Positions 1-9,325 are shown, counted from the stretch's first letter. The stretch is 64,000 nucleotides of DNA from Mangrovimonas sp. YM274 (GCF_030908385.1 NZ_CP133091.1:2971501-3035500); one strand, 5' to 3'. Notes: a model not told the origin generated them from the sequence alone. Made by a program: numbers and translations.

Positions 1-480
1 ATTTTCCACGGCATTAACAGAACTACCTATTTCAAAAAAGGCAATGATATTTTTGAAAAAGCCTTGGCTATAGTTCATAAAAAACATAAAGATCTAATTG
101 AAATAATCACCGTAGAAAGTGTGCCTTACCACATATACATCAAAGCGTTTGATCAAGCTCACATATTACTTGACCAAGTTTATGCCTACGATCAAGGCTA
201 CAATGCCCTTGAGGCTATGGCTAAAGGAAAAGTGGTCTTTACCGGGGCAGAACAAGAATGGCTAGACTATTACAGCTTAGAGGAAGACACCGTAGCCATC
301 AATGCGTTACCTGATCCTAATGCTATTGCCGAAAAACTAGAATGGTTAATCCAAAATCCAAACAAACTAAAATCAATATCCAAAAATGCCCGCAAGTTTG
401 TTGAAGACCACCACCATCACGTAAAATGCGCTAAAGACATACTTCAGAAATGGTCTGCTCAAACTAAGCTCATACCTTAG
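1..480 (+). CDS. Glycosyltransferase (GT4-like), C-terminal part, cut by window start
   Basis: The reading frame is open from base 1, so the gene begins before the window; an internal TTG at 64 is not the real start. The visible ~159 residues look like the C-terminal Rossmann half of a GT-B glycosyltransferase: a Gly-Tyr-Asn-Ala-Leu-Glu-Ala-Met stretch followed by Lys-Val-Val-Phe and a downstream Glu resembles the nucleotide-sugar-binding ExxxxxxxE region of GT4/GT1-type enzymes, and the end carries the usual helical tail with a His-rich stretch (HHHH). It probably adds a sugar to a surface polysaccharide, fitting the neighbouring flippases and sugar aminotransferase. It converges on the next gene, with an 11-bp overlap of the 3' ends. 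Donor and acceptor cannot be told. Confidence 0.75.
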   Translation: MFHGINRTTYFKKGNDIFEKALAIVHKKHKDLIEIITVESVPYHIYIKAFDQAHILLDQVYAYDQGYNALEAMAKGKVVFTGAEQEWLDYYSLEEDTVAINALPDPNAIAEKLEWLIQNPNKLKSISKNARKFVEDHHHHVKCAKDILQKWSAQTKLIP

Positions 481-1300
481 GAAAACGTAATTCCAAAGAG
501 ACCCTAGTTAAATTCTTATTTTCGTTGACTGCTGCTCCATGAATTAAAAACGGAGAAAATATTAAAGCTTCACAGGGTTTAGGATTGGGCCTAACCATTT
601 CCATGATTCCATTTTTCGTTTCCAAAATACAAGGCACATAATAAATGTTCCCATTAATTTTAGCCCCTTTACTTTCTGTCCTTAAAATCTCATTTTCTGG
701 TAAGAGATGACTTTTGGGAAGCACAGGCAATGAAGACTTTTCATTGCACCCCTCAATAGGAATCCATACGTTTATAATATCTTCCCAATAACTCAAATAC
801 CCATCTCTATGAGGCGGATTGATATCCAAGGTCTCAGGCCTGCTTATTCTAATTTGGATATGGGATTTCTGCAATTCTTCTACCCAAGAGGTAAGTTGAC
901 ACCCTAAGATATTTCCAAAACGTTCTACAAGTAAATTAATATCAAAATCGAAATCCTCTACTTCTAAGTTTCTAGTGATATTTATCACCTCATTATGCAT
1001 CTTATCAGTTCTAACAACTTCGTGATACTTTGACAAGGAAAAAGTCTTCTCATCAAAATCTATATTATTTACCTTAATCGCATCTAAAATATTTTTTGTC
1101 ACAGATTTACTTAACAACTCGAACTCTCCTTCTGTAAAAGCCTCCACAACTGAATACCCAATATCTTTCCATGTTACTCCTGAAATAGGGCTATCTAATT
1201 CTGAATACAACACTTCATCTTCTCCCCAGAAAAATTCACCTTCAACATCAAAATTAAAAGGTTTATAGTCAATTAGCAGACTACATTTCTTATTTGGCAT
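470..1300 (-). CDS. Phytanoyl-CoA dioxygenase (PhyH)-like Fe(II)/2-oxoglutarate oxygenase
   Basis: 276 residues. The Fe(II) facial triad of the PhyH/2OG oxygenase family can be seen: HRD (His164, Asp166) inside PPHRDGYLSYW and the distal His254 in FLIHGAA, followed by Arg266, the expected 2-oxoglutarate carboxylate ligand. No signal peptide or membrane segment. The family hydroxylates or otherwise oxidises small molecules or lipid/sugar groups. The position at the end of a polysaccharide locus, on the same strand as the flippases and aminotransferase, suggests a modification of a sugar or nucleotide-sugar intermediate; the substrate is unknown. It lies 21 bp downstream of a flippase gene and is probably cotranscribed with it. 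Confidence 0.75.
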   Translation of the reverse strand: MPNKKCSLLIDYKPFNFDVEGEFFWGEDEVLYSELDSPISGVTWKDIGYSVVEAFTEGEFELLSKSVTKNILDAIKVNNIDFDEKTFSLSKYHEVVRTDKMHNEVINITRNLEVEDFDFDINLLVERFGNILGCQLTSWVEELQKSHIQIRISRPETLDINPPHRDGYLSYWEDIINVWIPIEGCNEKSSLPVLPKSHLLPENEILRTESKGAKINGNIYYVPCILETKNGIMEMVRPNPKPCEALIFSPFLIHGAAVNENKNLTRVSLELRFPKV

Positions 1301-1321
1301 TATTACTATTAATTAGTTTCA

Positions 1322-2623
1322 TTATTTTTTCTCTAACAGCTTTCCAAAAAGTGCCTTGTAAAAAATTGTCAATAACAATATATAGTACAACAGATAATCC
1401 ACAAAATGGGCAATTACCACTCCTTTTAAACCATAAATATCTATGAAATAAATACTCGCAAAGTACAACAATGTAACAGAGAATATTTCACTGAGCATAT
1501 AATGCCAGAGCATTTTTTTGGCCAAAAATTGATAGCTAACTACCATGGAAAGTACTTTTAGAAAATCCCCTAAAAGTTGCCAGAAAAACAATTCTTGCAC
1601 TTCACTGAAATCTTTGGTAAAAATGACTTGAATTATCAAATTTCGGCATATATATATAACTACAAGTCCCAATCCAAATATAGGCACGATGGTTTTATAA
1701 AAACTCCAAACTTCCTTTCTAAACTCCAAATTGGTATGAATAGAAGCAAAGCGCGGCAAAATATACAGCGTCACCAAACTACTGATGAACATTAAATAAT
1801 AATTGGAAATTCTTCCCATGGCCACCCAATATCCCGCTGCATTTTCTCCCAAACCATCGATGATATAATTTCGTATCAGAACTGATACCATTGGCAGTAC
1901 CGTAGCAGAAAACAGAGCCATGATTGAAAAGACACTTAAATTTTTGATGCTCTTCAGGTTTATTTTTTTAAATGATATAACACGGGCTGTATTCCAAAAT
2001 CTAGAAACACCAAATAAAGTGATTAGACACAAGACAATTTCAACCGCCGCTATATGAATTAAAGCCCCTTTAAGTTGAAATTTCCAAATAAGGAATCCAT
2101 TTATAGCAACCCCGATAATGTGAGATAATATAGTGATAAAAAGAAGCTTCTTTTGTTTGGACAATCCGTTCAATACAGAGAACACCAATGTCTTCATAGT
2201 ATAAAAAGGTAGCGCAACGGCCAAAATCTTTATGATATGCACATAATTATGTTCCCGTGTGAACAAAGCTTCGTTTAAATAGTGTGCATTAAAAAAACAA
2301 TAGACTCCTACTATTGAAGAGGAAAATAAAAGCAAATAGAAGGTAGTAGAAATAGTTTTGCTCAACTCCTTAACATCAGACTTGAACTCAGCCACATATT
2401 TAATAATACCGTTATAGAGTCCTAGTGTAGAAAATGCCTGAACCGACGTCATAAAGTCTCTCAAATTCCCAACCAATGCCAAACCACTAGGTCCCACAAA
2501 AATGGCAATGAATTTTGACGTAATAAATCCTGTCAAAACTCTAACAACTATTGAAATAGAATTTAGTGAAGCTAATTTAATGAGGTGGTTATCGGTAAAA
2601 AAAGATTTTAATTTCTGCTTCAT
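1322..2623 (-). CDS. WzxE-like polysaccharide (lipid-linked repeat) flippase, copy 1
   Basis: 433 residues with about a dozen hydrophobic segments along the whole length. It resembles the WzxE/O-antigen translocase branch of the MATE/MVF superfamily, which moves undecaprenyl-linked oligosaccharide units across the inner membrane. It is clearly homologous over its whole length to the next upstream gene: shared stretches include LIRNYIID, PIFGLGLV, WQLLGDF and FQFLAKKM or close variants. The 20-bp gap to that paralogue and the same strand point to cotranscription. Two complete flippases side by side are unusual (see findings). Starts with ATG. Confidence 0.85.
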   Translation of the reverse strand: MKQKLKSFFTDNHLIKLASLNSISIVVRVLTGFITSKFIAIFVGPSGLALVGNLRDFMTSVQAFSTLGLYNGIIKYVAEFKSDVKELSKTISTTFYLLLFSSSIVGVYCFFNAHYLNEALFTREHNYVHIIKILAVALPFYTMKTLVFSVLNGLSKQKKLLFITILSHIIGVAINGFLIWKFQLKGALIHIAAVEIVLCLITLFGVSRFWNTARVISFKKINLKSIKNLSVFSIMALFSATVLPMVSVLIRNYIIDGLGENAAGYWVAMGRISNYYLMFISSLVTLYILPRFASIHTNLEFRKEVWSFYKTIVPIFGLGLVVIYICRNLIIQVIFTKDFSEVQELFFWQLLGDFLKVLSMVVSYQFLAKKMLWHYMLSEIFSVTLLYFASIYFIDIYGLKGVVIAHFVDYLLYYILLLTIFYKALFGKLLEKK

Positions 2624-2643
2624 TTATCCCTTGAGTATTCTCC

Positions 2644-3972
2644 CTAATTATCATTTTCTGTAGATTTCTGTTCACTGTTTTTATCGGTAACAATACCAAA
2701 AAGAGAACTTCCAAATATCAACAGTATTACCCCATAATGCATTAAATAACTTGCAAAATGGCCCATTACCGCACCCTTTACTCCAAAATCATCGATTAAA
2801 TAGACACTGGAAAAATACAGCATTACCACTAAAAACAATTGGATAATAATGAAATGGGTAAACATTTTCTTGGCCAAAAATTGAAATGCTATAACGAAGG
2901 AAAGCACCTTGACAAAATCTCCTAACAATTGCCATAAAAACAAACCTTCCACAGGCTGGAATTCCTCAGAAAAAATAATATCAATCAAAAATGACCTTAA
3001 AAAATAAATAGCCACCAATCCTAATCCAAATATTGGGATTATGGATTTATAGAAACTAAAAACTTCGGCCCGAAACTCAGTCTTGTTATCAATTTCGCTG
3101 AACCTCGGTAAAATATATAGTGACATTAAGGAATTGACGAACATTAAATAATAATCCGAAATCCGGTTCATGGCCTCCCAATAGCCCGCTTCTTTCAAAC
3201 CAACTTCATCAATAATATAATTTCGGATTAAAATAGATACCAAAGGCAAGGCAAAAGTAGACACCAAAGCCATTAAGGTAAACGGACTGAATTTCTTTAG
3301 AATTTCAAAATTGACGTTGGTAATTTTGATAGAACCTACCAAACTTCTCTGGTTCATAAAGCCCACAAATGTTATCAAGAATATCAACGAAGGTGCTATT
3401 ACCGCAGAAATCAATGCTCCATCAATATTGTTTTGATAGATCAATAGTAAGGTCACTAATAATCCTAAAATTTGCCCAATGATATTGATGATAAGAAGAA
3501 TCTTGTATTTGGAAAATCCGTTCATAATAGAAAAACTAAACATATTCAGCGAATAGAACGGCAATGCCAAAGCCATAATTTTTATGATATAAGCGTAATT
3601 ATGAATAGACGAAAACAAAAAGTCGTTGATAGCATTTGCATTGTAATAGCATATAAACGCAATGAGCATCGTGGCTATAAATCCAAAATAATAAGCCGAG
3701 GACAATGTCTGACTCAGTTTTAGGGAATCGTTTTTAAACTCGGCGATATACTTCACCACCCCCTTGTAAAACCCTAAAATAGAAAATGATTGAACCGCAC
3801 TTAAGAAGTTTCTAATGTTTCCAATAAGTGCCAAACCTTCTACACCAATAAAAATAGCAATTGCCTTGGAAGTAACGATTCCTGCCAAAATTTTGGTAAT
3901 GATTGTAGCAGAATTTAAATGGGCTACCTTAAATAAAACCTTTGTATTGATATAGTGCAGTAACTTTCTCAA
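2644..3972 (-). CDS. WzxE-like polysaccharide flippase, copy 2 (TTG start)
   Basis: 442 residues, polytopic, same family as the preceding entry. The N-terminus (LNSATIITKILAGIVTSK) strongly resembles WzxE of enterobacterial common antigen loci. The start must be a TTG, because the TAA stop of the upstream aminotransferase gene is in frame and directly adjacent (TAA-TTG) and no ATG occurs near the expected N-terminus. This gives a translational-coupling arrangement with zero spacing. The C-terminus carries a short polar tail (KNSEQKSTENDN) absent from the paralogue. The order aminotransferase, flippase, acyltransferase parallels wecE-wzxE-wecD in enterobacteria. Confidence 0.87.
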   Translation of the reverse strand: MRKLLHYINTKVLFKVAHLNSATIITKILAGIVTSKAIAIFIGVEGLALIGNIRNFLSAVQSFSILGFYKGVVKYIAEFKNDSLKLSQTLSSAYYFGFIATMLIAFICYYNANAINDFLFSSIHNYAYIIKIMALALPFYSLNMFSFSIMNGFSKYKILLIINIIGQILGLLVTLLLIYQNNIDGALISAVIAPSLIFLITFVGFMNQRSLVGSIKITNVNFEILKKFSPFTLMALVSTFALPLVSILIRNYIIDEVGLKEAGYWEAMNRISDYYLMFVNSLMSLYILPRFSEIDNKTEFRAEVFSFYKSIIPIFGLGLVAIYFLRSFLIDIIFSEEFQPVEGLFLWQLLGDFVKVLSFVIAFQFLAKKMFTHFIIIQLFLVVMLYFSSVYLIDDFGVKGAVMGHFASYLMHYGVILLIFGSSLFGIVTDKNSEQKSTENDN

Positions 3973-5073
3973 TTAGTAGGCATTTAGGATATCAATTACA
4001 CGGCTTACCTCTTTATCCTCCATAACGGGGCTCATCGGGATACTTATCACTTTTTGATGTATTTGATCGGTTAATGGGAGTGACAAGTTACAAAAATTTA
4101 TCAAGGCTTTTTGACGATGTGGCGGCGTTGGGTAGTGAATTAACCAACCAATGGCGTTATCATCCAGGTATTTTGAAAAATGATCTCTATTTTCAACCTC
4201 TACCACAAACACATGGAACACATGGTTGTCACTTCCATCATAAAAAGGCAACTTTATTTTTGAATTGTTGACCTCGGACAAATATCTACGAGCAACACTT
4301 CGACGCTTTTCATTGTCTCTATCTAAATTTGGGAGTTTGGCATTTAAAAACATGGCCTGCAATTCATCCATTCTGCTGTTATAGCCCACATACTCATTGA
4401 CATATTTTTGCAATCCGCCGTAGTTCCTCAATCCTGAAATACACTTTGACAACTCCAAATCATTTGTAACCACCGCACCAGCATCACCCAAAGCTCCAAG
4501 ATTTTTACTTGGATAAAAGCTAAATCCAGCAGCATCTGACAAATTTCCGGCTTTTGTACCTTTTGAATTGACTGCACCATGCGCCTGTGCGGCATCCTCA
4601 ACTATCAACAAACCTTTGTCACTTACCAAAGAATTGATAGCATCCATCTCTGCTAATTGGCCGTAAAGATGCACAACCAAAATAGCTCTTGTTTTAGGAG
4701 ATAAGTGCTTTTCAATTTCCTCAACTGAAATATTATAGGTATTTCTATCTGGTTCAACAAAAACAGGAATTAACCCAGCATGCAAGACTGACAATATGCT
4801 GGCGATATATGTATTGGCCGGCACAATAACTTCATCTCCTTCCTTTAGTTTTCCCAATTCCATATACCCTTTAAAAATCAGGGTAAGTGCGTCCAATCCA
4901 TTTCCAACTCCTACACAATGTTTGGCACCACAATATTCCGCAAAATTAGTTTCAAACTGTTCTACGCCATTTCCTAAAATATAGTAGCCTGTATCTAAAA
5001 ACTGTTGAAATTCAAAGTTGAATTTCTTCTCATATTCGGCATTTATTTTATGTAGATCAAGAAATTTAATCAT
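3973..5073 (-). CDS. DegT/DnrJ/EryC1/StrS-type sugar aminotransferase (FdtB/QdtB/WecE-like)
   Basis: 366 residues, PLP-dependent. The internal-aldimine lysine is Lys190 in SFYPSKNLGALGDAG, and the cofactor-binding Asp160/Gln163 lie in VEDAAQAHG. Best resemblance is to dTDP-3-amino-3,6-dideoxyhexose transaminases (FdtB/QdtB), which transfer an amino group from glutamate to a keto-deoxysugar nucleotide. The FdtA/QdtA ketoisomerase is not in the window. Its ATG overlaps the TGA of the upstream acyltransferase (ATGA, 4 bp) and its own TAA abuts the flippase start, so the three genes form one translationally coupled unit. The exact sugar is an inference; family membership is secure. Confidence 0.88.
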   Translation of the reverse strand: MIKFLDLHKINAEYEKKFNFEFQQFLDTGYYILGNGVEQFETNFAEYCGAKHCVGVGNGLDALTLIFKGYMELGKLKEGDEVIVPANTYIASILSVLHAGLIPVFVEPDRNTYNISVEEIEKHLSPKTRAILVVHLYGQLAEMDAINSLVSDKGLLIVEDAAQAHGAVNSKGTKAGNLSDAAGFSFYPSKNLGALGDAGAVVTNDLELSKCISGLRNYGGLQKYVNEYVGYNSRMDELQAMFLNAKLPNLDRDNEKRRSVARRYLSEVNNSKIKLPFYDGSDNHVFHVFVVEVENRDHFSKYLDDNAIGWLIHYPTPPHRQKALINFCNLSLPLTDQIHQKVISIPMSPVMEDKEVSRVIDILNAY

Positions 5074-6020
5074 GCTAATTTCAAACTATATATTTCCTGA
5101 AGATAAAGATCACAACCTAATTCTTCCTTTTGTTTTAAGAGCCCCGGATTATAGCCTTGTTCGAAGCTATCATCCATAACGGTTCCCATAGAAAAATAGT
5201 GTTTCCCTTTCCCTTGGAAATGTTTTATCAAGTGTATGAACAAATAATCAAATGCCCGTAATTTTTCACCTTCTTTGGTCGTTGCTCCATATTGGGATTT
5301 TACGACCAGTTCATTCTCAAATATGGTGATTCCCGCCAAAATTCTATCTTCGTAAAAAATATCAAACTGTTTAATATTCTTAGGAAACCTCTCCCTTAAC
5401 AGCTGAATCTCTTCTAAACTATGAACGGGTCTTGTATCAAACTTACTTTGTAAACGTGGCTGTAATACTTCGTTCCAGAACAAAGAAAAGTCTGTGCTTT
5501 CTTTAATTACAAACCTCATATCACTATTCCGTTTGCAATGCTTAAGCTTCGTTTTGTGAATTGATAAAGGATGAGCATAATCAACGGCCAATACCATAAA
5601 TGTCTTGGCTAAACTTGCCCCTTTATTTTGAAGCATAAAAGTCATTTCATTGGCTGCCGATTTGCAATAAAAAGAAGGCAAAGTTTTCACATTAAACTGT
5701 TTTATCCCTTGTTTTGGCAAAAACTCCAAAATGGCACTTATCATCTCGTTTACCTGCTCAAAACCTATATTGGGCTCCAAAAGTAATCCTCCAAAGGTCA
5801 ATCCCTGATGTGAATGCAATACTTCTCCAACCCTATTTCCCGGTAATACAGCTTTAAGAACACTATCTTTAAATACCATAAGAGAAAAATCATGGAACCT
5901 ATCACTATGATATTCCATAAAATTTCTATGAAATAAAAATGTAGAATTTTTTGCTTTAGCAACAAAAAGGTTCCAAACATCGAAGTCGTTTGGTGTATAT
6001 AATTTTACAGTAAATTTCAA
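5070..6020 (-). CDS. FemAB/GNAT-like acyltransferase (TTG start)
   Basis: 316 residues with two GNAT-like halves, as in FemAB/Acetyltransf_6 proteins. The N-terminal half carries STFLFHRNFMEYHSDRF, a typical N-terminal signature of these proteins in polysaccharide loci; the C-terminal half contains the GITIFENELVVKSQYGAT region. The most upstream plausible start is TTG (TTG AAA TTT ACT); the next Met is inside the conserved region. Likely transfers an acyl or aminoacyl group to the amino sugar made by the downstream aminotransferase, comparable to WecD or FdtC; substrate not determinable. A TAtcTTTG promoter element lies about 75 bp upstream. Confidence 0.75.
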   Translation of the reverse strand: MKFTVKLYTPNDFDVWNLFVAKAKNSTFLFHRNFMEYHSDRFHDFSLMVFKDSVLKAVLPGNRVGEVLHSHQGLTFGGLLLEPNIGFEQVNEMISAILEFLPKQGIKQFNVKTLPSFYCKSAANEMTFMLQNKGASLAKTFMVLAVDYAHPLSIHKTKLKHCKRNSDMRFVIKESTDFSLFWNEVLQPRLQSKFDTRPVHSLEEIQLLRERFPKNIKQFDIFYEDRILAGITIFENELVVKSQYGATTKEGEKLRAFDYLFIHLIKHFQGKGKHYFSMGTVMDDSFEQGYNPGLLKQKEELGCDLYLQEIYSLKLA

Positions 6021-6094
6021 ATCTTTGTTTGGTTAGTTCAAGGGTCCTAAAACTCGAAAATCACGCTTATTGCATGACTACTCATAACACTTTT

Positions 6095-6102
6095 CAAAGA
6101 TA
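6095..6102 (-). promoter_or_regulatory. -7 promoter element before the acyltransferase/aminotransferase/flippase operon
   Basis: Minus-strand TATCTTTG matches the Bacteroidota -7 consensus TAnnTTTG. It lies about 75 bp upstream of the acyltransferase start; no clear -33 TTTG is visible at the usual distance. Confidence 0.4.
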
Positions 6103-6142
6103 ATATTATTTCGATGCCTTAGATAAAGGACATCTGTAGAAT

Positions 6143-6376
6143 TTAAGTTTTCCTTTTGAATAATAAATAATAAAGGTTGATAAGCAGAATTGCTGCGTTG
6201 GTAACAATAATTGGCCATGCTGTCTGCAACATAAACCCATAAATTACAAACAATGCACACCCAACGGAATTAATAATGCGTAACTTCACCAAATCCTTCA
6301 TGGTGAAAGATAGTAACAATCCAGCTGAGGCCAGATAACCCACCCATTCAGTAAAGCTCACTCCCAAAAATTCCAT
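6143..6376 (-). CDS. Small three-helix membrane protein (CBU_0592/YgjV-like)
   Basis: 77 residues with three hydrophobic segments (about residues 10-25, 34-50 and 52-70) and a basic C-terminus (FKRKT). It resembles the short CBU_0592/YgjV-type inner-membrane proteins of unknown function. It sits between the sulfatase-fold gene and the acyltransferase gene on the same strand. The gene is supported by the hydrophobic pattern and its fit in the gap, not by a known function. Confidence 0.65.
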   Translation of the reverse strand: MEFLGVSFTEWVGYLASAGLLLSFTMKDLVKLRIINSVGCALFVIYGFMLQTAWPIIVTNAAILLINLYYLLFKRKT

Positions 6377-6465
6377 AATCTTAAATTGATTGATTAAGAT
6401 AGTGAAAAAGTATGAAAATCACACTACAACAATGCTTCCTAAAGAACTTATCAAGAGAGTTAAAG

Positions 6466-7947
6466 TTACTTCTTTATAAACACTGGTTCCCCATCTTCAT
6501 CAATATATTGATAAACACCAAAAGGGGCCCCCTCCTTAAGAACCACAAAACTGGTATCAGACTCCAAATTCTCCAAATACTTGGAATTTTCACTAAGATA
6601 TGAAAACAACACTCTAAAGAGATTCACATTTGTTTTAAGATCCTTATCATAATTCATTGGGTTCTCCGGCCATTTAACAGCTAGGGCCGTTGAAAAAATA
6701 GAATAAATCAAATCCCTATTAGTTTGCTTTTCCTTACATTCCAATGTATAATCCATTCCAACAAACCCTCCATGATCTGCCACAATTAGGATTAATGCAT
6801 TATCATCATGTGTTTGGATTAGCTGTACCATTTCCTTAAGCCAGTCGTTGGCGGACTTCAACTTTTCAAGATAATTCAAACGCTCTTGCTCCTTTCCCAA
6901 GGACCTATTTTTGTAAGTGGTAATATGCCCTGGAGCAATTTTTTCTATAAAATAAAAATTAGGCTCATTTGTTGGATTCTGCAAAGCATTTTCTAAATCA
7001 GCTTTTAAATCTTTTGTTATCTCAAAACCTCTTGCTAAAAATGACAGTTCATCTTGAGCTATATTGCAAAAATCATATTGTAGTTCTGGTTTATTAAGTA
7101 GTAAATAGGACTTCTCCAAAAGCAAAGACGTGTTATAGCCGTTATTCTTAAAAACTGAGACCACTGCGTTTTGCCCCACAATGATGTCCCTAGCATTATA
7201 AAACTCATTTTCATCTTTTGGCGGGTTGTTGTAATAATGATGTTTCATAGCAAACATCGAAGAGTTGGAACTAAGTGTGGAGAAGTAATTGCTTCTAAAA
7301 CCTTCATAAAGTGTGAAACCATTATCCTGTAAAAATCCCTCAAACTGGCTATTATCAAAATTATAATAACCTCTTTTCAGCTCTTCAAAATTAGGATAGC
7401 CATCTGGTTGAATTACATATACATTTGGTTTTCTTGTAAACTTGACTTCTTCAATATTATCAGATAAGTTCATCCATGTTTTATCATAAGAAACATCTCT
7501 TTGAATATTCGCTATTAATTTTGGCACTGCCAGCAAGATCAATATAAATTGAATGACCAATATTTTCTTGAAATGTTTTTGAAGTAAAAAAGCCAACCCC
7601 AAAGCGACTACTGTTACCAAAAAATATCTCTTTTTACCAACTCCATAAGTACTTAGTATCATTAGCCATCCGAAAAGTACAAAATTGAGAACAGGCAAGA
7701 CATAACCATAAAATCTTTGCGGTAATACTCTTTTGAAAAACAATAAAGCAATCTGAAAAACAGCAATAGGGACAACAAGAAACCACAACACAAATTGTAC
7801 AAATTGCCCCCAGGAATTTACCAATGAAAAATTATTGTTATAATAATAAATCAGAGGGTACAATCCTGCTCCCAAAGCACTTAATATTGGATATTGTTTC
7901 TCGTTGGTCGTAAATTCCACTAACCGTTCCCTTAATTTATTTGGCAT
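6466..7947 (-). CDS. Membrane-anchored sulfatase/alkaline-phosphatase-fold protein
   Basis: 493 residues. Residues 20-150 contain four to five transmembrane helices; the remainder is an extracytoplasmic sulfatase-like domain. Metal-ligand motifs are visible: Asp182 in VIQPDGYPN and Asp391-His392 in IVADHGGF; Thr224 in the NYFSTLSSNSS stretch is a candidate nucleophile, as in LTA-synthase/phosphoethanolamine-transferase relatives. It probably transfers or removes a phospho- or sulfo-group on a surface glycan. The start overlaps the end of the methyltransferase gene by 11 bp, so it is translationally coupled to it. Substrate unknown. Confidence 0.75.
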   Translation of the reverse strand: MPNKLRERLVEFTTNEKQYPILSALGAGLYPLIYYYNNNFSLVNSWGQFVQFVLWFLVVPIAVFQIALLFFKRVLPQRFYGYVLPVLNFVLFGWLMILSTYGVGKKRYFLVTVVALGLAFLLQKHFKKILVIQFILILLAVPKLIANIQRDVSYDKTWMNLSDNIEEVKFTRKPNVYVIQPDGYPNFEELKRGYYNFDNSQFEGFLQDNGFTLYEGFRSNYFSTLSSNSSMFAMKHHYYNNPPKDENEFYNARDIIVGQNAVVSVFKNNGYNTSLLLEKSYLLLNKPELQYDFCNIAQDELSFLARGFEITKDLKADLENALQNPTNEPNFYFIEKIAPGHITTYKNRSLGKEQERLNYLEKLKSANDWLKEMVQLIQTHDDNALILIVADHGGFVGMDYTLECKEKQTNRDLIYSIFSTALAVKWPENPMNYDKDLKTNVNLFRVLFSYLSENSKYLENLESDTSFVVLKEGAPFGVYQYIDEDGEPVFIKK

Positions 7948-9325
7948 TCTTCGATTTTAATAAATACATGATTCGATGCGAATTGGCTATCACTTCCTTT
8001 TTCTCCAAACTGAAGTAGTTCATAAATTCCGTTTCAAAATTGTCTTGATTATAAAAATCAAAATGTCCCTTGAATTCAGATTTAGCATTTAACAGTCGTT
8101 GCACCCATGAGTCTTCTCGTTTGGGTAATTCAATAATTAAGTAGTTGGAAAAAGCAGCAAAAAACTCAGCCGACTTTTTAAAAGGCACATTCCCTGAAAG
8201 AGATATGTGATGTATCACCGCCAAAGCCAAGGTAATATCTGGAGAAAATTTCTGTAGCCTTTCCTTAAATGAAAATCGTTCATCATTATTAAACCCAATA
8301 GATGCCGATGGATTTAAAACGTCCTGTACAAAAGGAGTCATATAAATTTCCTTCCTACCTTTAACTTCCCTATAATTAATATCTACCGCATTATTGTCAA
8401 TATCGCATACCAAAGCCTGTTTTAGCTCCGTATCTATCTTTCTAACAAAAGTACCATCGTTACCACCTACATCTATAAGTGTTTTGGCTTCGGTTTCTTT
8501 TACCCAAGCATTCACTATTTTTTCCTTTTGCAGAAAGGCATCACTTGTATAATTGGTTTTGTCATAATAATCGCCCCATTCGCTAGCCTCCTTAAGCTTC
8601 AACCTCTTAATATATTCGTAGAGACTTTTAATTATTTTTTGTTGAGCACCTTTGGATAATGTGCCATGCTTCACCTCTCCTTTATAATCTTCACTATGCT
8701 TATCTTCATATTTAGATAATAAATGAATGTTTGAGTATAAAAACGGAGAAAGCTTCGTTTTGCCAGGCAACATTGATGATATTAGTTTCACAGGAATCCC
8801 ATCAATAAAACTGTGCATCAATTTCAAGGATTGCGCCCCATGATAATGGGCCAACAACAGAGGTCCAAAGAAATGACTAATAAATTGTTTATACGCCCGC
8901 CAAGGAGAATTGTCTTGATAAAAATCGAAAGACAATGTATCTATAAAAATGGCTTTGCCCTTATGAAAAGTTACATTAAATGCTGTGGCGTCCTTTAGTG
9001 AAAAATCATGGTCCAAACAAAATTTCTGTAGCTTTAAGGTTAAAAGGGCTGCTTCCTTATATTGGTTAAAACTCCATTCATAGGGATATGTTACAAAAGG
9101 AATAAATTCAGGCTGGATAACAATTCCTGTATTGTCTTCCGTAATTTCTTTGTGAGGAATCAACAGTCCTGCTTTGATCAATTTCTGATAAAAACCAGAC
9201 TCCTTTAATGCTTTATATTGCTTAAAATAAAGGAGAGATATCTGTCTTTTTAAAATATTTCCCTCTGTAAAAACATACCCAGAAGGGTCTCTGAAGGAAG
9301 AAGAGTGTTGAATCTTATCGGTCAC
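7937..9325 (-). CDS. Kinase-like/SAM-dependent methyltransferase fusion (NoeA-like), polysaccharide locus
   Basis: 462 residues. The C-terminal half has a class I methyltransferase fold: motif I TLIDVGGNDGTF (282-293), then an acidic strand end (LVCDIDNNAVD) and ITLALAVIHHI. The N-terminal ~200 residues contain a pattern reminiscent of aminoglycoside-phosphotransferase-like kinases: Asp112...Asn117 in LKDATAFNVTF and Asp129 in IFIDTLSF, matching the catalytic Asp, Asn and metal-binding Asp of that fold, though the usual His-Gly-Asp is not intact. It resembles NoeA-type proteins of nodulation/exopolysaccharide loci. Both ends overlap the neighbouring genes by 11 bp, so the three genes act as a module. 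Possible role: phosphorylation/methylation of a glycan. Confidence 0.75.
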   Translation of the reverse strand: MTDKIQHSSSFRDPSGYVFTEGNILKRQISLLYFKQYKALKESGFYQKLIKAGLLIPHKEITEDNTGIVIQPEFIPFVTYPYEWSFNQYKEAALLTLKLQKFCLDHDFSLKDATAFNVTFHKGKAIFIDTLSFDFYQDNSPWRAYKQFISHFFGPLLLAHYHGAQSLKLMHSFIDGIPVKLISSMLPGKTKLSPFLYSNIHLLSKYEDKHSEDYKGEVKHGTLSKGAQQKIIKSLYEYIKRLKLKEASEWGDYYDKTNYTSDAFLQKEKIVNAWVKETEAKTLIDVGGNDGTFVRKIDTELKQALVCDIDNNAVDINYREVKGRKEIYMTPFVQDVLNPSASIGFNNDERFSFKERLQKFSPDITLALAVIHHISLSGNVPFKKSAEFFAAFSNYLIIELPKREDSWVQRLLNAKSEFKGHFDFYNQDNFETEFMNYFSLEKKEVIANSHRIMYLLKSKNAK

